Assembly (NCBI RefSeq): GCF_039537405.1
Contig: NZ_BAABAL010000013.1
Coordinates: forward strand, 1 to 64,000
Direction of reading: 5' to 3'
Length of the DNA stretch: 64,000 bases
Origin: Allokutzneria multivorans
Lineage (GTDB): Bacteria; Actinomycetota; Actinomycetes; Mycobacteriales; Pseudonocardiaceae
The notes under the pieces were generated by a model. The model had not been told where the DNA came from and did no database searches. It saw only the letters and a program-made list of their open reading frames with translations. Below are positions 23,743 to 32,379 of this stretch, piece by piece (the first letter of the stretch is position 1; each line of letters begins with the position of its first letter). Both the position numbers and the translations under genes were made by a program.

Positions 23743-24312
23743 ATGTACGCGAAGCAGTATCCGATCCCGCTGCCAGCCGACTACGACATGGAGATCATTC
23801 GCAAGCGCGTCGCCGACAAGGGCCACTTCCTCGATGACCGCGAAGGTCTCGGGCTGAAGGCGTACCTGATCCGCGAGCGCGGCGTGGACGGATCGCCGGT
23901 CAACGAGTATGCGCCCTTCTACCTGTGGAACGACACCGGGGAGATGGCGCGCTTTCTCGTTGGTGGCGGCGGATTCCAGAACATCGTTCGCGACTTCGGC
24001 CGCCCGGCCGTGCTGCACTGGACCGGCGTCGCGTGCCACGCGGGCCCGGCCCGCAACGCCACCCCCAAGGCTGCTTCCCGCCGTCTGAGCACGCTCGACG
24101 AGGACATCGAGCGGGAGATCGACGCGCTTCGCGAACTGGCCCAGCACGAGGACGTGCACACCGCCGCGCTCGCCGTCGACCCGCTCCACTGGCAGCTCCT
24201 GCGCTTCGTGCTGTGGAAGGAGGCACCGCAGGAGACCGAAGGCGAGCGTTACCAGGTGCTGCACCTGTCCTTCCCAGGTCTGGGTGATCTTCCGGAAGGT
24301 CCGTCCTGGTGA
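23743..24312 (+). CDS. DUF4865 family protein
   Basis: The 189-residue protein begins MYAKQYPIPLPADYDMEIIR, the characteristic start of DUF4865 proteins, and continues KRVADKGHFLDDREGLGLKA, FYLWNDTGEMARFLVGGGGF and DFGRPAVLHWTGVA. Members are often next to TetR regulators and are suspected of monooxygenase-like or small-ligand roles. No catalytic residues are established. The ATG follows GAGGAGACCGCGG. The TetR gene is 11 nt upstream, so the pair is probably one transcript. Confidence 0.85.
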   Translation: MYAKQYPIPLPADYDMEIIRKRVADKGHFLDDREGLGLKAYLIRERGVDGSPVNEYAPFYLWNDTGEMARFLVGGGGFQNIVRDFGRPAVLHWTGVACHAGPARNATPKAASRRLSTLDEDIEREIDALRELAQHEDVHTAALAVDPLHWQLLRFVLWKEAPQETEGERYQVLHLSFPGLGDLPEGPSW

Positions 24313-24394
24313 CGGCGTCCGTTCTTTGCCTATACGAAGTGAGCGACCCGGTGAACATCCCCGCAACGGAAATTCTCCGACGTAGCGTGATGGC

Positions 24395-26533
24395 GTGTCT
24401 TCATCGAGCCTGGTCAGCTCCGATTCGTTCACCGTTCCCGACGTGCGCTTGCCGTTCCACGCACCTTCGCCGCGCCCTGACGGCGAAGAGCTTCGGGCGC
24501 GGGCGATCCACTGGGGCGAACGGCACGGGCTGATCGGCCCTCGGGGTGGCCAGCGCTTGGCCGAGACCTCGTTGCTGGGCTTGGGCGTTGCGCTCACGGG
24601 GACGGCTCCGGCGGCGGGTGCCGCCGTGCTCATGGACTGGTTCCTGTGGGCGGTGGTCCTCGACGACCGGATCGACGACGGGCCGTGGGCGGAGAACGGC
24701 GTCCTCGACCGCTTCACCGAGGCCGTGCGGGCGGTCACCGGCGGAGAACAGGACGACCTCCGCGATCCGATGGTCACCGTGCTCGCGCAGGACCTGTGGC
24801 CGCGCACGGCGAGCCTCGCCGACAGCGCGTGGTTGGAGCGGCTGCGCGCACACCTCCTCCAGCACCTGGACGCGCAGCGCGAACTCGTGCGAATTCGTTC
24901 GACAACAACGGACATCGGCGTCGATGACTACGTGCTCCTTCGGCGGCACACCTTCGGGGCGCTGCTGTTCTTCGACCTGATCGAGGCGGCGGACGGCACC
25001 GAACCGCACCGGGAAGCACTGCGGGAACAGGCCGCCGACATCGTGTCGTGGACCAACGACATCCACTCCGTCGCGAAGGACATGGTCCTCGGCGAGCGGT
25101 TCAACCTGGTGACGGTGCTCGCGCACGAGCGCGGGCTGACCCTGCAAGCAGCGGTCGACGCCGCCAACGCCATGCTCACGACCGCGGCGAACACCTTCGC
25201 GCGGCAACCGGCGACGCGGCGCTTGGAAGAGGTGATGAGCGCCTGCGCCGACTGGCACCGGACGACCTCGCGCTACCACCTCCAAGCCGGGGTCCCCGAG
25301 CAGCGCACGGTCCACAGTGGACAGACACCGCCGACGTTGAAGTCGCGGCAGTTCGAGGTCGACCCGCACCCGCTGTACGAACGCCTGCGCGCTCATCACC
25401 CCCTCACCTACGACGAGCCCACCGACACGTGGCTGTTGAGCCGGCACGGCGACGTGCGCGCCGCGCTGACCGACAGCCGGTTCACCAACGCCAACTACAC
25501 CTGGCAGATCTCGCCGTTGCTGGGGCACAGCCTCATCTCCATGGACGGCCGCGAGCACACGGCGCACCGCGCGCTGCTCACGCCGCAGTTCCGCAGCCGG
25601 GCGCTGGCCGTCCTGCACGAATCGATCACCGAGGTCGCCGCCTCGCTGGTCGAAGGGCTGCGCGAGCACGCGGACGGCAACGGCGGGCGCGTCGACCTCG
25701 TCGAGCACTTCTCGGGACCGCTTCCCGTGCGCGTGATCGCCCGGGTGCTCGGGCTGCCCGCCGACACCGCCGAGCAGGTCGAGCGGATGCGCGGCTGGAC
25801 CAGGGTCGGCTTCTCCTACCTCGGCAACTACCGGCAGGACCCCGGAATGCTGACCTACGGGCTGGCCAGCCGCGACACCTTCTACGACTACCTGCGACCC
25901 CACCTGGAGGCCCGGCGCGCCGACCCGGGTGACGACCTCATCTCCGCGATGTTCAGCTCCGAGGTCGACGGGCAGCCGCTGTCGGCGGAGTACGTCCGGG
26001 GCTGCTGCGCCATCCTGCTCACGGCGGGCAGCGAGACCAGCACGGCGGGCCTGACCAACATGATCGTCAACGTGCTCGACGAGCCCGGGGTCAGGGACGC
26101 GGTGCTCGGCGATCCGGAGCTGCTCGACCGCGCGCTCGTCGAGACCCTGCGCCGCGACCCGCCGACGCACGTCGTGCTGCGCCAAGCCGCCGAGGCCGTC
26201 GAGCTACCGTCCGGGACCGTTCCGGCCGGGGCCACGGTCGCGTGCCTGATCGGCTCCGCCAACCGCGACCCGCGCCGGTTCGAGCGCCCTGACGAGTTCG
26301 ACCTGCACCGTCCTGACGGCCTCGACCGCGAGTACAGCGCCGCCTCCTCGCACGTCGCTTTCGGCGCTGGACGGCACTTCTGCCTCGGGTCCCACCTGGT
26401 CAGGGCGGAGCTGACCACCGGGGTGCGGGCGCTGCTCGAAGCCTTTCCCGACCTGCGCTGGGCCTCCGGTTCCGCACCCGTGCCGACCGGCTTCATCAAG
26501 CGCTGCCCGCCCCGTTTGGATGTGATCTTGTGA
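24395..26533 (+). CDS. Bifunctional class I terpene cyclase - cytochrome P450 fusion
   Basis: The 712-residue protein has two catalytic units. Residues about 12-305 form a bacterial class I terpene cyclase: acidic motif LDDRIDD (Asp90, 91, 94, 95), magnesium motif NDIHSVAKD (Asn221, Ser225, Lys228, with Asp in place of the usual Glu229) and the Arg293-Tyr294 pair near the end. Residues about 318-712 form a complete P450: AGSETST in helix I (544-550), ETLR ExxR motif (583-586) and heme loop FGAGRHFCLG with Cys663. The linker is about 15 residues. The predicted role is cyclisation of a prenyl diphosphate followed by oxidation. The GTG start lacks a strong ribosome site. The stop overlaps the methyltransferase start (GTGA). 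No frameshift is needed, so the fusion is genuine in this sequence. Confidence 0.93.
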   Translation: MSSSSLVSSDSFTVPDVRLPFHAPSPRPDGEELRARAIHWGERHGLIGPRGGQRLAETSLLGLGVALTGTAPAAGAAVLMDWFLWAVVLDDRIDDGPWAENGVLDRFTEAVRAVTGGEQDDLRDPMVTVLAQDLWPRTASLADSAWLERLRAHLLQHLDAQRELVRIRSTTTDIGVDDYVLLRRHTFGALLFFDLIEAADGTEPHREALREQAADIVSWTNDIHSVAKDMVLGERFNLVTVLAHERGLTLQAAVDAANAMLTTAANTFARQPATRRLEEVMSACADWHRTTSRYHLQAGVPEQRTVHSGQTPPTLKSRQFEVDPHPLYERLRAHHPLTYDEPTDTWLLSRHGDVRAALTDSRFTNANYTWQISPLLGHSLISMDGREHTAHRALLTPQFRSRALAVLHESITEVAASLVEGLREHADGNGGRVDLVEHFSGPLPVRVIARVLGLPADTAEQVERMRGWTRVGFSYLGNYRQDPGMLTYGLASRDTFYDYLRPHLEARRADPGDDLISAMFSSEVDGQPLSAEYVRGCCAILLTAGSETSTAGLTNMIVNVLDEPGVRDAVLGDPELLDRALVETLRRDPPTHVVLRQAAEAVELPSGTVPAGATVACLIGSANRDPRRFERPDEFDLHRPDGLDREYSAASSHVAFGAGRHFCLGSHLVRAELTTGVRALLEAFPDLRWASGSAPVPTGFIKRCPPRLDVIL

Positions 26534-27312
26534 GCGCGCGATACGGGAACAGCTACGTGGCGCATGGCGTTCCTGGCGAGCGCTCACGGCTCGGCACGCT
26601 CGAAGCGGCATTCGATCCCGCCACCGTTGAAGTCCTTGAAAGCCTTTCACTTCCAGAGAAAGCTGGCTGCCTGGATCTGGGCGCGGGAGCCGGGTCGATC
26701 GCCGCGTGGCTCGCCGACCACCGACCTCTGGGGCGCGTCGTCGCCACGGACACCGACACCCGCTTCCTGACTTTTCCGCCTGGCGCGCCGGTGCGAGTAC
26801 TCCGGCACGACGTGGTCACCGAGGACTTCCCGCCCGCGTCCTTCGACCTCGTGCACGCGCGCGCCCTGCTGTTCCACCTGCCGGAGCGCGAGAAGGTCCT
26901 CGCCCGCGCGGCCCAGTGGGTGCGGCCAGGCGGTTGGCTCGTCGTCGAAGACCTCACCGTGCGCCCGGTCGACGACTCGCCGCACGACCTGCTCCGCAAG
27001 ATCACCAAGGCGGGTGAGGAGCTGCACCGCACCACCATGGGCAGCGACATGCGCTGGGCGGACTCCCTGCCAGACCGTTTGCGCGCCAACGGTTTGCAAG
27101 ACGTGAGGTCGCGGTTCACCCCGGGTGTCATCGGCGACGGCAGCGCAACCGACGCCTTCTGGACGGCGACCTTCGAGCAGTCGATCAGCGCTCAGCTCGC
27201 CCTGGGAACGGTGTCCCCGGAGGACGTCGAGGCCATGCGCGCGCTGCACCGCTCTCCCGGCTTCCGCGATGTCGGCGTCGCCATGGTCACCGCGTGCGGC
27301 AGGCGACCGTGA
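26530..27312 (+). CDS. SAM-dependent methyltransferase of the terpene operon
   Basis: The 260-residue protein has motif I CLDLGAGAGSIAAWLAD near 47-63, VVATDTDTRFL for the ribose-binding acid, DLVHARALLFHLPEREKVLA as motif II/III and VRPGGWLVVEDL. The start is GTG in a GTGA overlap with the cyclase-P450 gene, and its own TGA overlaps the next GTG. Coupling to a terpene-forming gene suggests methylation of the oxidised product, or of the prenyl substrate before cyclisation as in 2-methylisoborneol-type pathways. The sequence does not decide between these. Confidence 0.88.
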   Translation: MSARYGNSYVAHGVPGERSRLGTLEAAFDPATVEVLESLSLPEKAGCLDLGAGAGSIAAWLADHRPLGRVVATDTDTRFLTFPPGAPVRVLRHDVVTEDFPPASFDLVHARALLFHLPEREKVLARAAQWVRPGGWLVVEDLTVRPVDDSPHDLLRKITKAGEELHRTTMGSDMRWADSLPDRLRANGLQDVRSRFTPGVIGDGSATDAFWTATFEQSISAQLALGTVSPEDVEAMRALHRSPGFRDVGVAMVTACGRRP

Positions 27313-28403
27313 ACCTGCTTGATCGAGCCCTGCTGTCCTTCACCGGCGACGATCAGCCCGTTATCACGTTCTCCCTTGACTACCAAGGGAAAGCGCCTGC
27401 TCTTGAGCTTCTGGCGCGTCGGGTTGCCGAACGCTCGGTCCTGCCTCCCGGCGCCGGTGTCTTCCACGCGCACGGCGACCTCGACGAGGAGACCGACCGC
27501 ATCGCGCGACGGCCGTTCGGGCGAGCGCTCTGGGACCTGTGGTTGATCACCAGCGGTGATCGCTTCCGGGTCTGCCTCCGCGCCCATCACGGCTTCATCG
27601 ACGGCGTCGGCCTGAGCCACGTGGCGGCGGCGCTACTACCGGATTCCCCTGGCGAAGGCGATCGTCTGCACACTGCGGCGATGCCGACCGTTCGTGGCTT
27701 GGCGCGGGCGTTCAAGGACTTCACCGGCTTGCTGACGCACCGATCTCCGTGGGCACCGATTCCGCGGCCGGACGCGGGTGCGCGCTCGGCATACCGGGAC
27801 GTGCCGGTGAAAGCCTTGCGCGCCAAGGCCGACAACTACGGCGTGAGCGTCAACGATGTCAGCGTCGCCGCGCTCGGGCTCGCGTTGGGCGAGTGGCAAC
27901 GCGCCCGCGTCCCGGAGCGCGCGCGGCGCGATGTCGTGGTGTGCGTGGCCGTTTCGACGAGGACACCGCAGGAACGTTTCCACCTCGGCAACCGACTCGC
28001 GGTGTACCGTCTGCGGCTCCCGCACGCACTCCGGTCATGGGACGACGCGGTTTCCCTTGTGCGCGGGCACACCGACAAGGTCCGCGAGACCCGCCAGCGT
28101 GATGCCCTCCGCTTGGCGCTGAAGGTGCCCGGCTCGCTGCGGCCGGGCGTACGGCTGTTCCGCGCGACGCTGGCTCCGCGCGCGACACCGTTCACCGTCA
28201 GCAGTGTTTCCCTTCCGCAGCACCACACTCTGTTCGGCGCGGAGATGCGCGCCGCCGGGATGACGCTCAACGTCTTCGAGGGCTTCCCCGCCTACATCTC
28301 CTTCACCCGCACGCCGGAGAACCTCCGGTGCGCGGCGGTGGCCGACACCGCGCGCGGCGCTCTGCTCGCCGTGCCGGAGCACTGGGCGAACCGCCTCGTG
28401 TGA
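27309..28403 (+). CDS. WS/DGAT-like acyltransferase of the terpene operon
   Basis: The 364-residue protein has the acyltransferase motif HHGFIDG (His93-His94, Asp98), the HHxxxDG active site shared by wax-ester synthases, diacylglycerol acyltransferases and NRPS condensation domains. It is shorter than usual WS/DGAT (about 450). The C-terminal NVFEGFPAYISFTRTPENLR matches the end of the family. The start is GTG 27309 in a GTGA overlap. In this operon it would acylate a hydroxyl made by the P450, inferred from context. No close family member is known to me. Confidence 0.82.
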   Translation: MNLLDRALLSFTGDDQPVITFSLDYQGKAPALELLARRVAERSVLPPGAGVFHAHGDLDEETDRIARRPFGRALWDLWLITSGDRFRVCLRAHHGFIDGVGLSHVAAALLPDSPGEGDRLHTAAMPTVRGLARAFKDFTGLLTHRSPWAPIPRPDAGARSAYRDVPVKALRAKADNYGVSVNDVSVAALGLALGEWQRARVPERARRDVVVCVAVSTRTPQERFHLGNRLAVYRLRLPHALRSWDDAVSLVRGHTDKVRETRQRDALRLALKVPGSLRPGVRLFRATLAPRATPFTVSSVSLPQHHTLFGAEMRAAGMTLNVFEGFPAYISFTRTPENLRCAAVADTARGALLAVPEHWANRLV

Positions 28404-28463
28404 CCCCGATCCACGGACGCCGCGACGGGGCGGCTCCGGGCAACTCGACAGGGAGAAACCGCC

Positions 28464-29018
28464 ATGACCACGAACGTCGCCTCCGTGCTCAGCCTCAAGT
28501 TGCGGCGCATGTTCGACATCCTCGACGCCGACCGGGACGGGCACCTCACGGCCGAGGACATGCCCGCGCTCGCCGACGCGCTCGCCGTGCCCTTCGCCGC
28601 CGTGCCGGACAAGATGCGCGACCTGCGCGCGGCGCTGAGCAACATCTGGGACGCGCACCTGAGCCAGATGGCCGAGGAGTCCGGCGGCCGTCTCTCCCCC
28701 GCCGGGTACGAGCGCGGGGTCCGGGTGGCCATCGCGGAGGACGGAGAATCGCTGGTCGAGGCGCTCAACGACACCGTCGTCGCGTGGTTCGCCCTCTTCG
28801 ACACCGACGACGACGGCCTCATCAGCCGCGAAGAGTACGTCCAGATCGGCGGACCGCTCGGCGGGGTCTCGGTCGAGGAGATGGGGCAGGCGTTCGACCG
28901 CCTCGACCACGACGGTGACGGGGAGCTGAGCATCGAGGAGATCCGCACCGCGGCGGCGGAGTACTTCACCAGCGACAACCCCGACGCCGACGGCAACTGG
29001 CTGTACGGGCCGCTGTAG
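28464..29018 (+). CDS. EF-hand calcium-binding protein (calerythrin-like)
   Basis: The 184-residue protein has at least three canonical EF-hand loops: DADRDGHLTAED (21-32), DTDDDGLISREE and DHDGDGELSIEE. A fourth site near 60-75 is degenerate. Length and spacing fit the calerythrin/sarcoplasmic-type cytosolic calcium binders of actinomycetes. An AGGGAGAAACC ribosome site precedes the ATG. It is 60 nt after the terpene operon but has its own ribosome site; membership in that operon is uncertain. A strong hairpin follows the stop. Confidence 0.92.
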   Translation: MTTNVASVLSLKLRRMFDILDADRDGHLTAEDMPALADALAVPFAAVPDKMRDLRAALSNIWDAHLSQMAEESGGRLSPAGYERGVRVAIAEDGESLVEALNDTVVAWFALFDTDDDGLISREEYVQIGGPLGGVSVEEMGQAFDRLDHDGDGELSIEEIRTAAAEYFTSDNPDADGNWLYGPL

Positions 29019-29030
29019 GTGGATTTCTCC

Positions 29031-29074
29031 GTTTCGCACTCCCAGCGGGGTCGGCGCCGCTAGGAGTGCGAAAC
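29031..29074. terminator. Bidirectional hairpin terminator
   Basis: Perfect 12-bp arms GTTTCGCACTCC and GGAGTGCGAAAC enclose a 20-nt loop. It lies between the stop of the EF-hand gene and the stop of the convergent lipoprotein gene. There is no long T-run, as is common in actinomycetes. Confidence 0.85.
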
Positions 29075-29078
29075 GGGT

Positions 29079-29840
29079 TCAGCGGCCGAGCGCGGTGCCC
29101 GCCGAGCACCCGAGTTCGCCGGGCATCGCCTGGACGCGCGACAGGTAGCCCACCTCGACCTTGCCGCCCTTCCGGGATCCGATCAGACAGCTGAGGCCGT
29201 CGCCGGAACCGGATCTCAGTGAAACGCCGACCTTCTCGCCCTTGACCAGGACGTCGACTCCTGGCAGGTGGTCGGCGAGCTTCGTGTCGGGGTTGACGTG
29301 CGGCGCGGGCATCCCCTTGCCGACCGCGTCGCGCACCTGGGCTTCGGTCGGCGTGGGTGGCAGGGTCGACAGGACTTGGCGGATCGCTTCCTCAGCGCCC
29401 TTCGGGATGCTCGTGCCGCGCGTGGGCGGCGGCGTGACGGGGGTGGCCGTTGCGGGGCAGGACACGCGCTCCGGCTCACCGATGATGCCGTAGTAGTTGA
29501 AGTCCATGCCGTAGCAGGCGTTCAGCTCTGGTTTGCGGGGAGAGAACATCACGGGCTCGACCGCCGGGCGGTGGATGCGGATCACCAGGCGCGCGAACTG
29601 CTTCGAGGGACTGCGGTCGGGCACCGGGATCTCCTTGACTTCCAACACCGCCAGCTTGCCGTCGCCCTTCCACACCGCCAGTGCCGCCCGCGCGAAGTCC
29701 ATCGCCGAGTCCTGGCGCGGGTAGCTGATCGCGTCGGCCAACGTCACGGCCTGGCGGTCGGTCGTCGCGTCCCCGGGCGGGGCGGAGCACGAGGTCAGGA
29801 GCACGGTGGCACCGAGGAGAGCTAAGCGTCTGGAAGGCAC
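29079..29840 (-). CDS. Putative secreted lipoprotein of unknown function
   Basis: The 253-residue protein starts at GTG 29840 and has a lipoprotein signal, RRLALLGATVLLTSCSAPPG, with the lipobox Cys near residue 18. The mature part includes AISYPRQDSAMDFARAALAV and paired cysteines (CYG, SCPA, SCLI, LGCS) that may be disulphide-bonded. No known family is recognised. It would be anchored on the outside of the membrane. It is divergent from the GNAT gene at 29902. Confidence 0.7.
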   Translation of the reverse strand: MPSRRLALLGATVLLTSCSAPPGDATTDRQAVTLADAISYPRQDSAMDFARAALAVWKGDGKLAVLEVKEIPVPDRSPSKQFARLVIRIHRPAVEPVMFSPRKPELNACYGMDFNYYGIIGEPERVSCPATATPVTPPPTRGTSIPKGAEEAIRQVLSTLPPTPTEAQVRDAVGKGMPAPHVNPDTKLADHLPGVDVLVKGEKVGVSLRSGSGDGLSCLIGSRKGGKVEVGYLSRVQAMPGELGCSAGTALGR

Positions 29841-29901
29841 GACGCACGCTATCCACGCGCACTGCCCGCAAGCTTGAGTAGATCTCCCTATCCTGGCGGG
29901 A

Positions 29902-30408
29902 ATGACGGTTCGGATCGTGCACTTGAGCGGCGTCGTGTTCGACGCGCTCGCCGCCGGGGATCTCACGACGGCCAACGCGGCGAGCCCGGTGCCGCTCTCG
30001 GAGTACTTCGCCGGGCCGGAGTGGCGGAGCGTGTGGCGCATGCGCAGCGCCCAGGTCGCCGAAGATCCGGCGAGCGCGGACTGGGTCACCGGCGTCATCT
30101 GGGACGCCGAGCGGGAGCTGGCCGTTGGGCGCGCCGGGTACCACGGTCCGCCGGACTCGACCGGGATGGTGGAGATCGGGTACGCCGTCGACCCCGCGCA
30201 CCGCAGGCGCGGCTACGCCCGCGCAGCGCTGGAGGCGTTGCTGCGCAGGGCCGCCGATGAGCCGCTCGTGCACACCGTCCGCGTCACGATCAGTCCGGAA
30301 AACACGGCGTCGTACGACCTCGTGGCCGGATACGGTTTCGCCGAGGTCGGCGAGCAGTGGGACGACGAGGACGGCCTGGAGATCATCTACGAGAGGCGGG
30401 CGTCGTGA
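29902..30408 (+). CDS. GNAT-family N-acetyltransferase
   Basis: The 168-residue protein has the GNAT acetyl-CoA motif MVEIGYAVDPAHRRRGYARA (R-R-x-G-Y/G-A) at about 89-108 and motif B SYDLVAGYGFAEVGE near 137-151. The substrate is unknown. The ATG at 29902 follows GCGGGA. The next gene begins 31 nt later on the same strand. Confidence 0.9.
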   Translation: MTVRIVHLSGVVFDALAAGDLTTANAASPVPLSEYFAGPEWRSVWRMRSAQVAEDPASADWVTGVIWDAERELAVGRAGYHGPPDSTGMVEIGYAVDPAHRRRGYARAALEALLRRAADEPLVHTVRVTISPENTASYDLVAGYGFAEVGEQWDDEDGLEIIYERRAS

Positions 30409-30439
30409 TCCACCACGTGCGGGCTGACGGACTCCCGTC

Positions 30440-31009
30440 GTGACGGGCTTTCCGACTTCGGCGCGACGCGTTCGCGAGCCCGGCCTCACGCCACGCGATC
30501 GGTTGATGGCGCTGCGGGAGTGCGTGAAGTGCTTTCAGCCGTACGGGTTCCGCGCGACCTGGCACCACGTGATCGTCAGCGCCAACGTGCCGAGACTGCT
30601 CGAAGACGACCTTGACTCGCTCGTGCGTGCGGTGGACGAACTGGAGCAGGCCCGCGCCGTCTGGCGGAGCAAGAGCGAGGAGCACGCGGCGCTACGCCGT
30701 CGGGAGAAGGCGAGCGGGCGCAGAGTTCCCCGCCGGGCCGATCCCTGGCACGCGTGGGCCGGGTTGGTCGCCTACTGCCCCGACTTCGAGAAGCACCCGA
30801 CCGAACGGCTGGATGTGGTGCTGCGCCGGGTGATCTCCGCGTTCGAGTCCGGCGTTGACCTCACCGCGCAGTGCCGGGCGTGCGCGCGGGCGCTCACGGA
30901 GGACGCGCCGTGCCCGGACTGCGGCGTCGACCCGGTCGGCCCCACCGCAGTCCGCCGCGTCGGCACGGTTCACCGGTGGCGAGAGGTGTGGCTCAGGTCC
31001 GGCAGCTGA
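30440..31009 (+). CDS. Hypothetical protein with zinc-ribbon cysteines
   Basis: The 189-residue protein has CVKC near 29-32 and CRAC plus CPDC near 143-146 and 155-158, two CxxC knuckles 8 residues apart that form a likely zinc ribbon near the C-terminus. The central region is helical with DELEQARAVWRSKSEEHAAL. The start is GTG 30440, with ATG 30506 as an alternative. I recognise no family. It overlaps the convergent methyltransferase by 17 nt. Confidence 0.65.
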   Translation: MTGFPTSARRVREPGLTPRDRLMALRECVKCFQPYGFRATWHHVIVSANVPRLLEDDLDSLVRAVDELEQARAVWRSKSEEHAALRRREKASGRRVPRRADPWHAWAGLVAYCPDFEKHPTERLDVVLRRVISAFESGVDLTAQCRACARALTEDAPCPDCGVDPVGPTAVRRVGTVHRWREVWLRSGS

Positions 31010-31634
31010 TCTCCATGCCGTCCTCGACGGGGAAGGTCACGCACTCGTAGCCGTTCCTCGGGTCGCGGACGTGGTCGAGGTACGGCTTCATCGACGGCAT
31101 GTCGATGTCGTCGGCCACGACCAGCGTGCCGGGGGCGAGCCGTGGTTCGAGGAGTCGCAGCACGGGCAGGCACAGGTCCTTCCAGCCGTCGAGCAGCACG
31201 AAGTCGACCGGCTCGTCGTCGGCGAGGGTCTCCCGCGCGTCCCCGACCAGCACGGTGATCACGTCGTCCAGCCCCGCTTCGGCGAAGGTCTCGCGCGCCG
31301 AGGCCGCCTTGCTCGCGCTCAGCTCCGTCGTCACGACGTGCCCGGAGCCGTTGTCGCGCACGGCGGCGCCGAGGTGGAGCGCGGAGATCCCGAACGACGT
31401 GCCGAACTCGACCACGCGCGCCGGGCGGATCGCGCGGACCAGCGCGTAGAGCATGCGCCCGCCCGCGGCGGAGATCGGCATGACCACCTCGGCGGCGGCG
31501 TCGGCCTGCTCCTGCGGCGTCGACGTCGCGAAGTCGGCGGTCCAGGAGCCTTGCAGGCGCTCGTCGTCCTCGTCAGCGCGAGCGAAGAGACGGTCGAGGG
31601 CGGAGGCGACTCGGGGGTCGCGAAGGGTCGTCAT
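30993..31634 (-). CDS. O-methyltransferase-like protein (class I, SAM-dependent)
   Basis: The 213-residue protein resembles the O-methyltransferase family 3: ARVVEFGTSFGISALHLGAA (motif I, about 72-91), VVTTELSASKA, GLDDVITVLVGDARETL and FVLLDGWKDLCLPVL. The Asp in LLDG would bind metal in that family. The start is ATG 31634. It is divergent from the TetR gene at 31780 with a palindrome between, so it is a candidate target of that regulator. Confidence 0.85.
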   Translation of the reverse strand: MTTLRDPRVASALDRLFARADEDDERLQGSWTADFATSTPQEQADAAAEVVMPISAAGGRMLYALVRAIRPARVVEFGTSFGISALHLGAAVRDNGSGHVVTTELSASKAASARETFAEAGLDDVITVLVGDARETLADDEPVDFVLLDGWKDLCLPVLRLLEPRLAPGTLVVADDIDMPSMKPYLDHVRDPRNGYECVTFPVEDGMEISCRT

Positions 31635-31646
31635 GCGTTCTAGAGT

Positions 31647-31659
31647 AGACGCAACGTCT
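31647..31659. promoter_or_regulatory. Palindrome AGACG-caa-CGTCT, likely TetR operator
   Basis: Perfect 5-bp arms lie 13 nt upstream of the methyltransferase start, within a longer run of GTCTC/AGACG repeats ending at 31670. It is in the divergent promoter shared with the TetR gene at 31780. A degenerate fragment of the interspersed repeat (GGTCTTCAACTGCGGCAAACC, 31705..31725) lies between. Confidence 0.55.
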
Positions 31660-31779
31660 CGTCTCGTCTAGCTCGCGTTGTGGGACCGGGCGGGGAGGTC
31701 TGCTGGTCTTCAACTGCGGCAAACCCTCGGCGCGGAGGTGGCGGCGGCGAGGGATCTAGGGTGAGCGCGGGAGGTCGGA

Positions 31780-32373
31780 ATGGCGGAGAACGCGGCGCGG
31801 CATCACGGGAACCGGCACGGGCGGAGCGAGCAGGCGCGGCTCGCGGTGCTGGAGGCGGCCGACGATCTGTTGGTGGAGAAGGGTTTCGCGGGGCTGACGA
31901 TCGAGGCGATCGCGGCGAGCGCGGGGGTCTCGAAGCAGACGATCTACCGCTGGTGGAGCACGAAGACCGACATCCTGCTGGACGCCTTCCTCCAGGACCT
32001 GGCCGAGGACCTGCCGGTACCGGACCACGGGAGCCTGGAGCGCGACCTTCGGCACTACCTGCGAAACCTGGCGTACTTCCTCACGCGCACCGACGCGGGC
32101 GCGGTGCTGCGGGCGCTGCTGGGGCACGCGCAGCACGACGTGGACTTCGCGGCCGTGCTGCGGACGCGCTACCTGGACGAGCAGCTCAGCCGCGACAAGC
32201 TGGCGCTCGAACGCGCGGTGGAGCGCGGGGAGCTTCCCGACAGCCTCGACATCGCGGCGGAGGTCGATCAGCTCGTCGGGCCGATCTACTACCGCGCGCT
32301 GGTGACCGGCGGCGCGGTCGACGAGGGCTTCACCGATGCCCTCGTCGACGCGTGCCTGAGACGGGTCAGCTGA
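31780..32373 (+). CDS. TetR-family transcriptional regulator
   Basis: The 197-residue protein has the TetR helix-turn-helix LVEKGFAGLTIEAIAASAGV plus SKQTIYRWWSTKTDILLDA, near 35-75. The WWSTKTDI variant and C-terminal region, ending ALVDACLRRVS, match the TetR_C_11-like branch. The ATG at 31780 follows GGAGGTCGGA. It ends 6 nt before the convergent hydrolase gene. Likely targets are itself and the divergent methyltransferase. Confidence 0.9.
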   Translation: MAENAARHHGNRHGRSEQARLAVLEAADDLLVEKGFAGLTIEAIAASAGVSKQTIYRWWSTKTDILLDAFLQDLAEDLPVPDHGSLERDLRHYLRNLAYFLTRTDAGAVLRALLGHAQHDVDFAAVLRTRYLDEQLSRDKLALERAVERGELPDSLDIAAEVDQLVGPIYYRALVTGGAVDEGFTDALVDACLRRVS

Positions 32374-32379
32374 GGCGGG

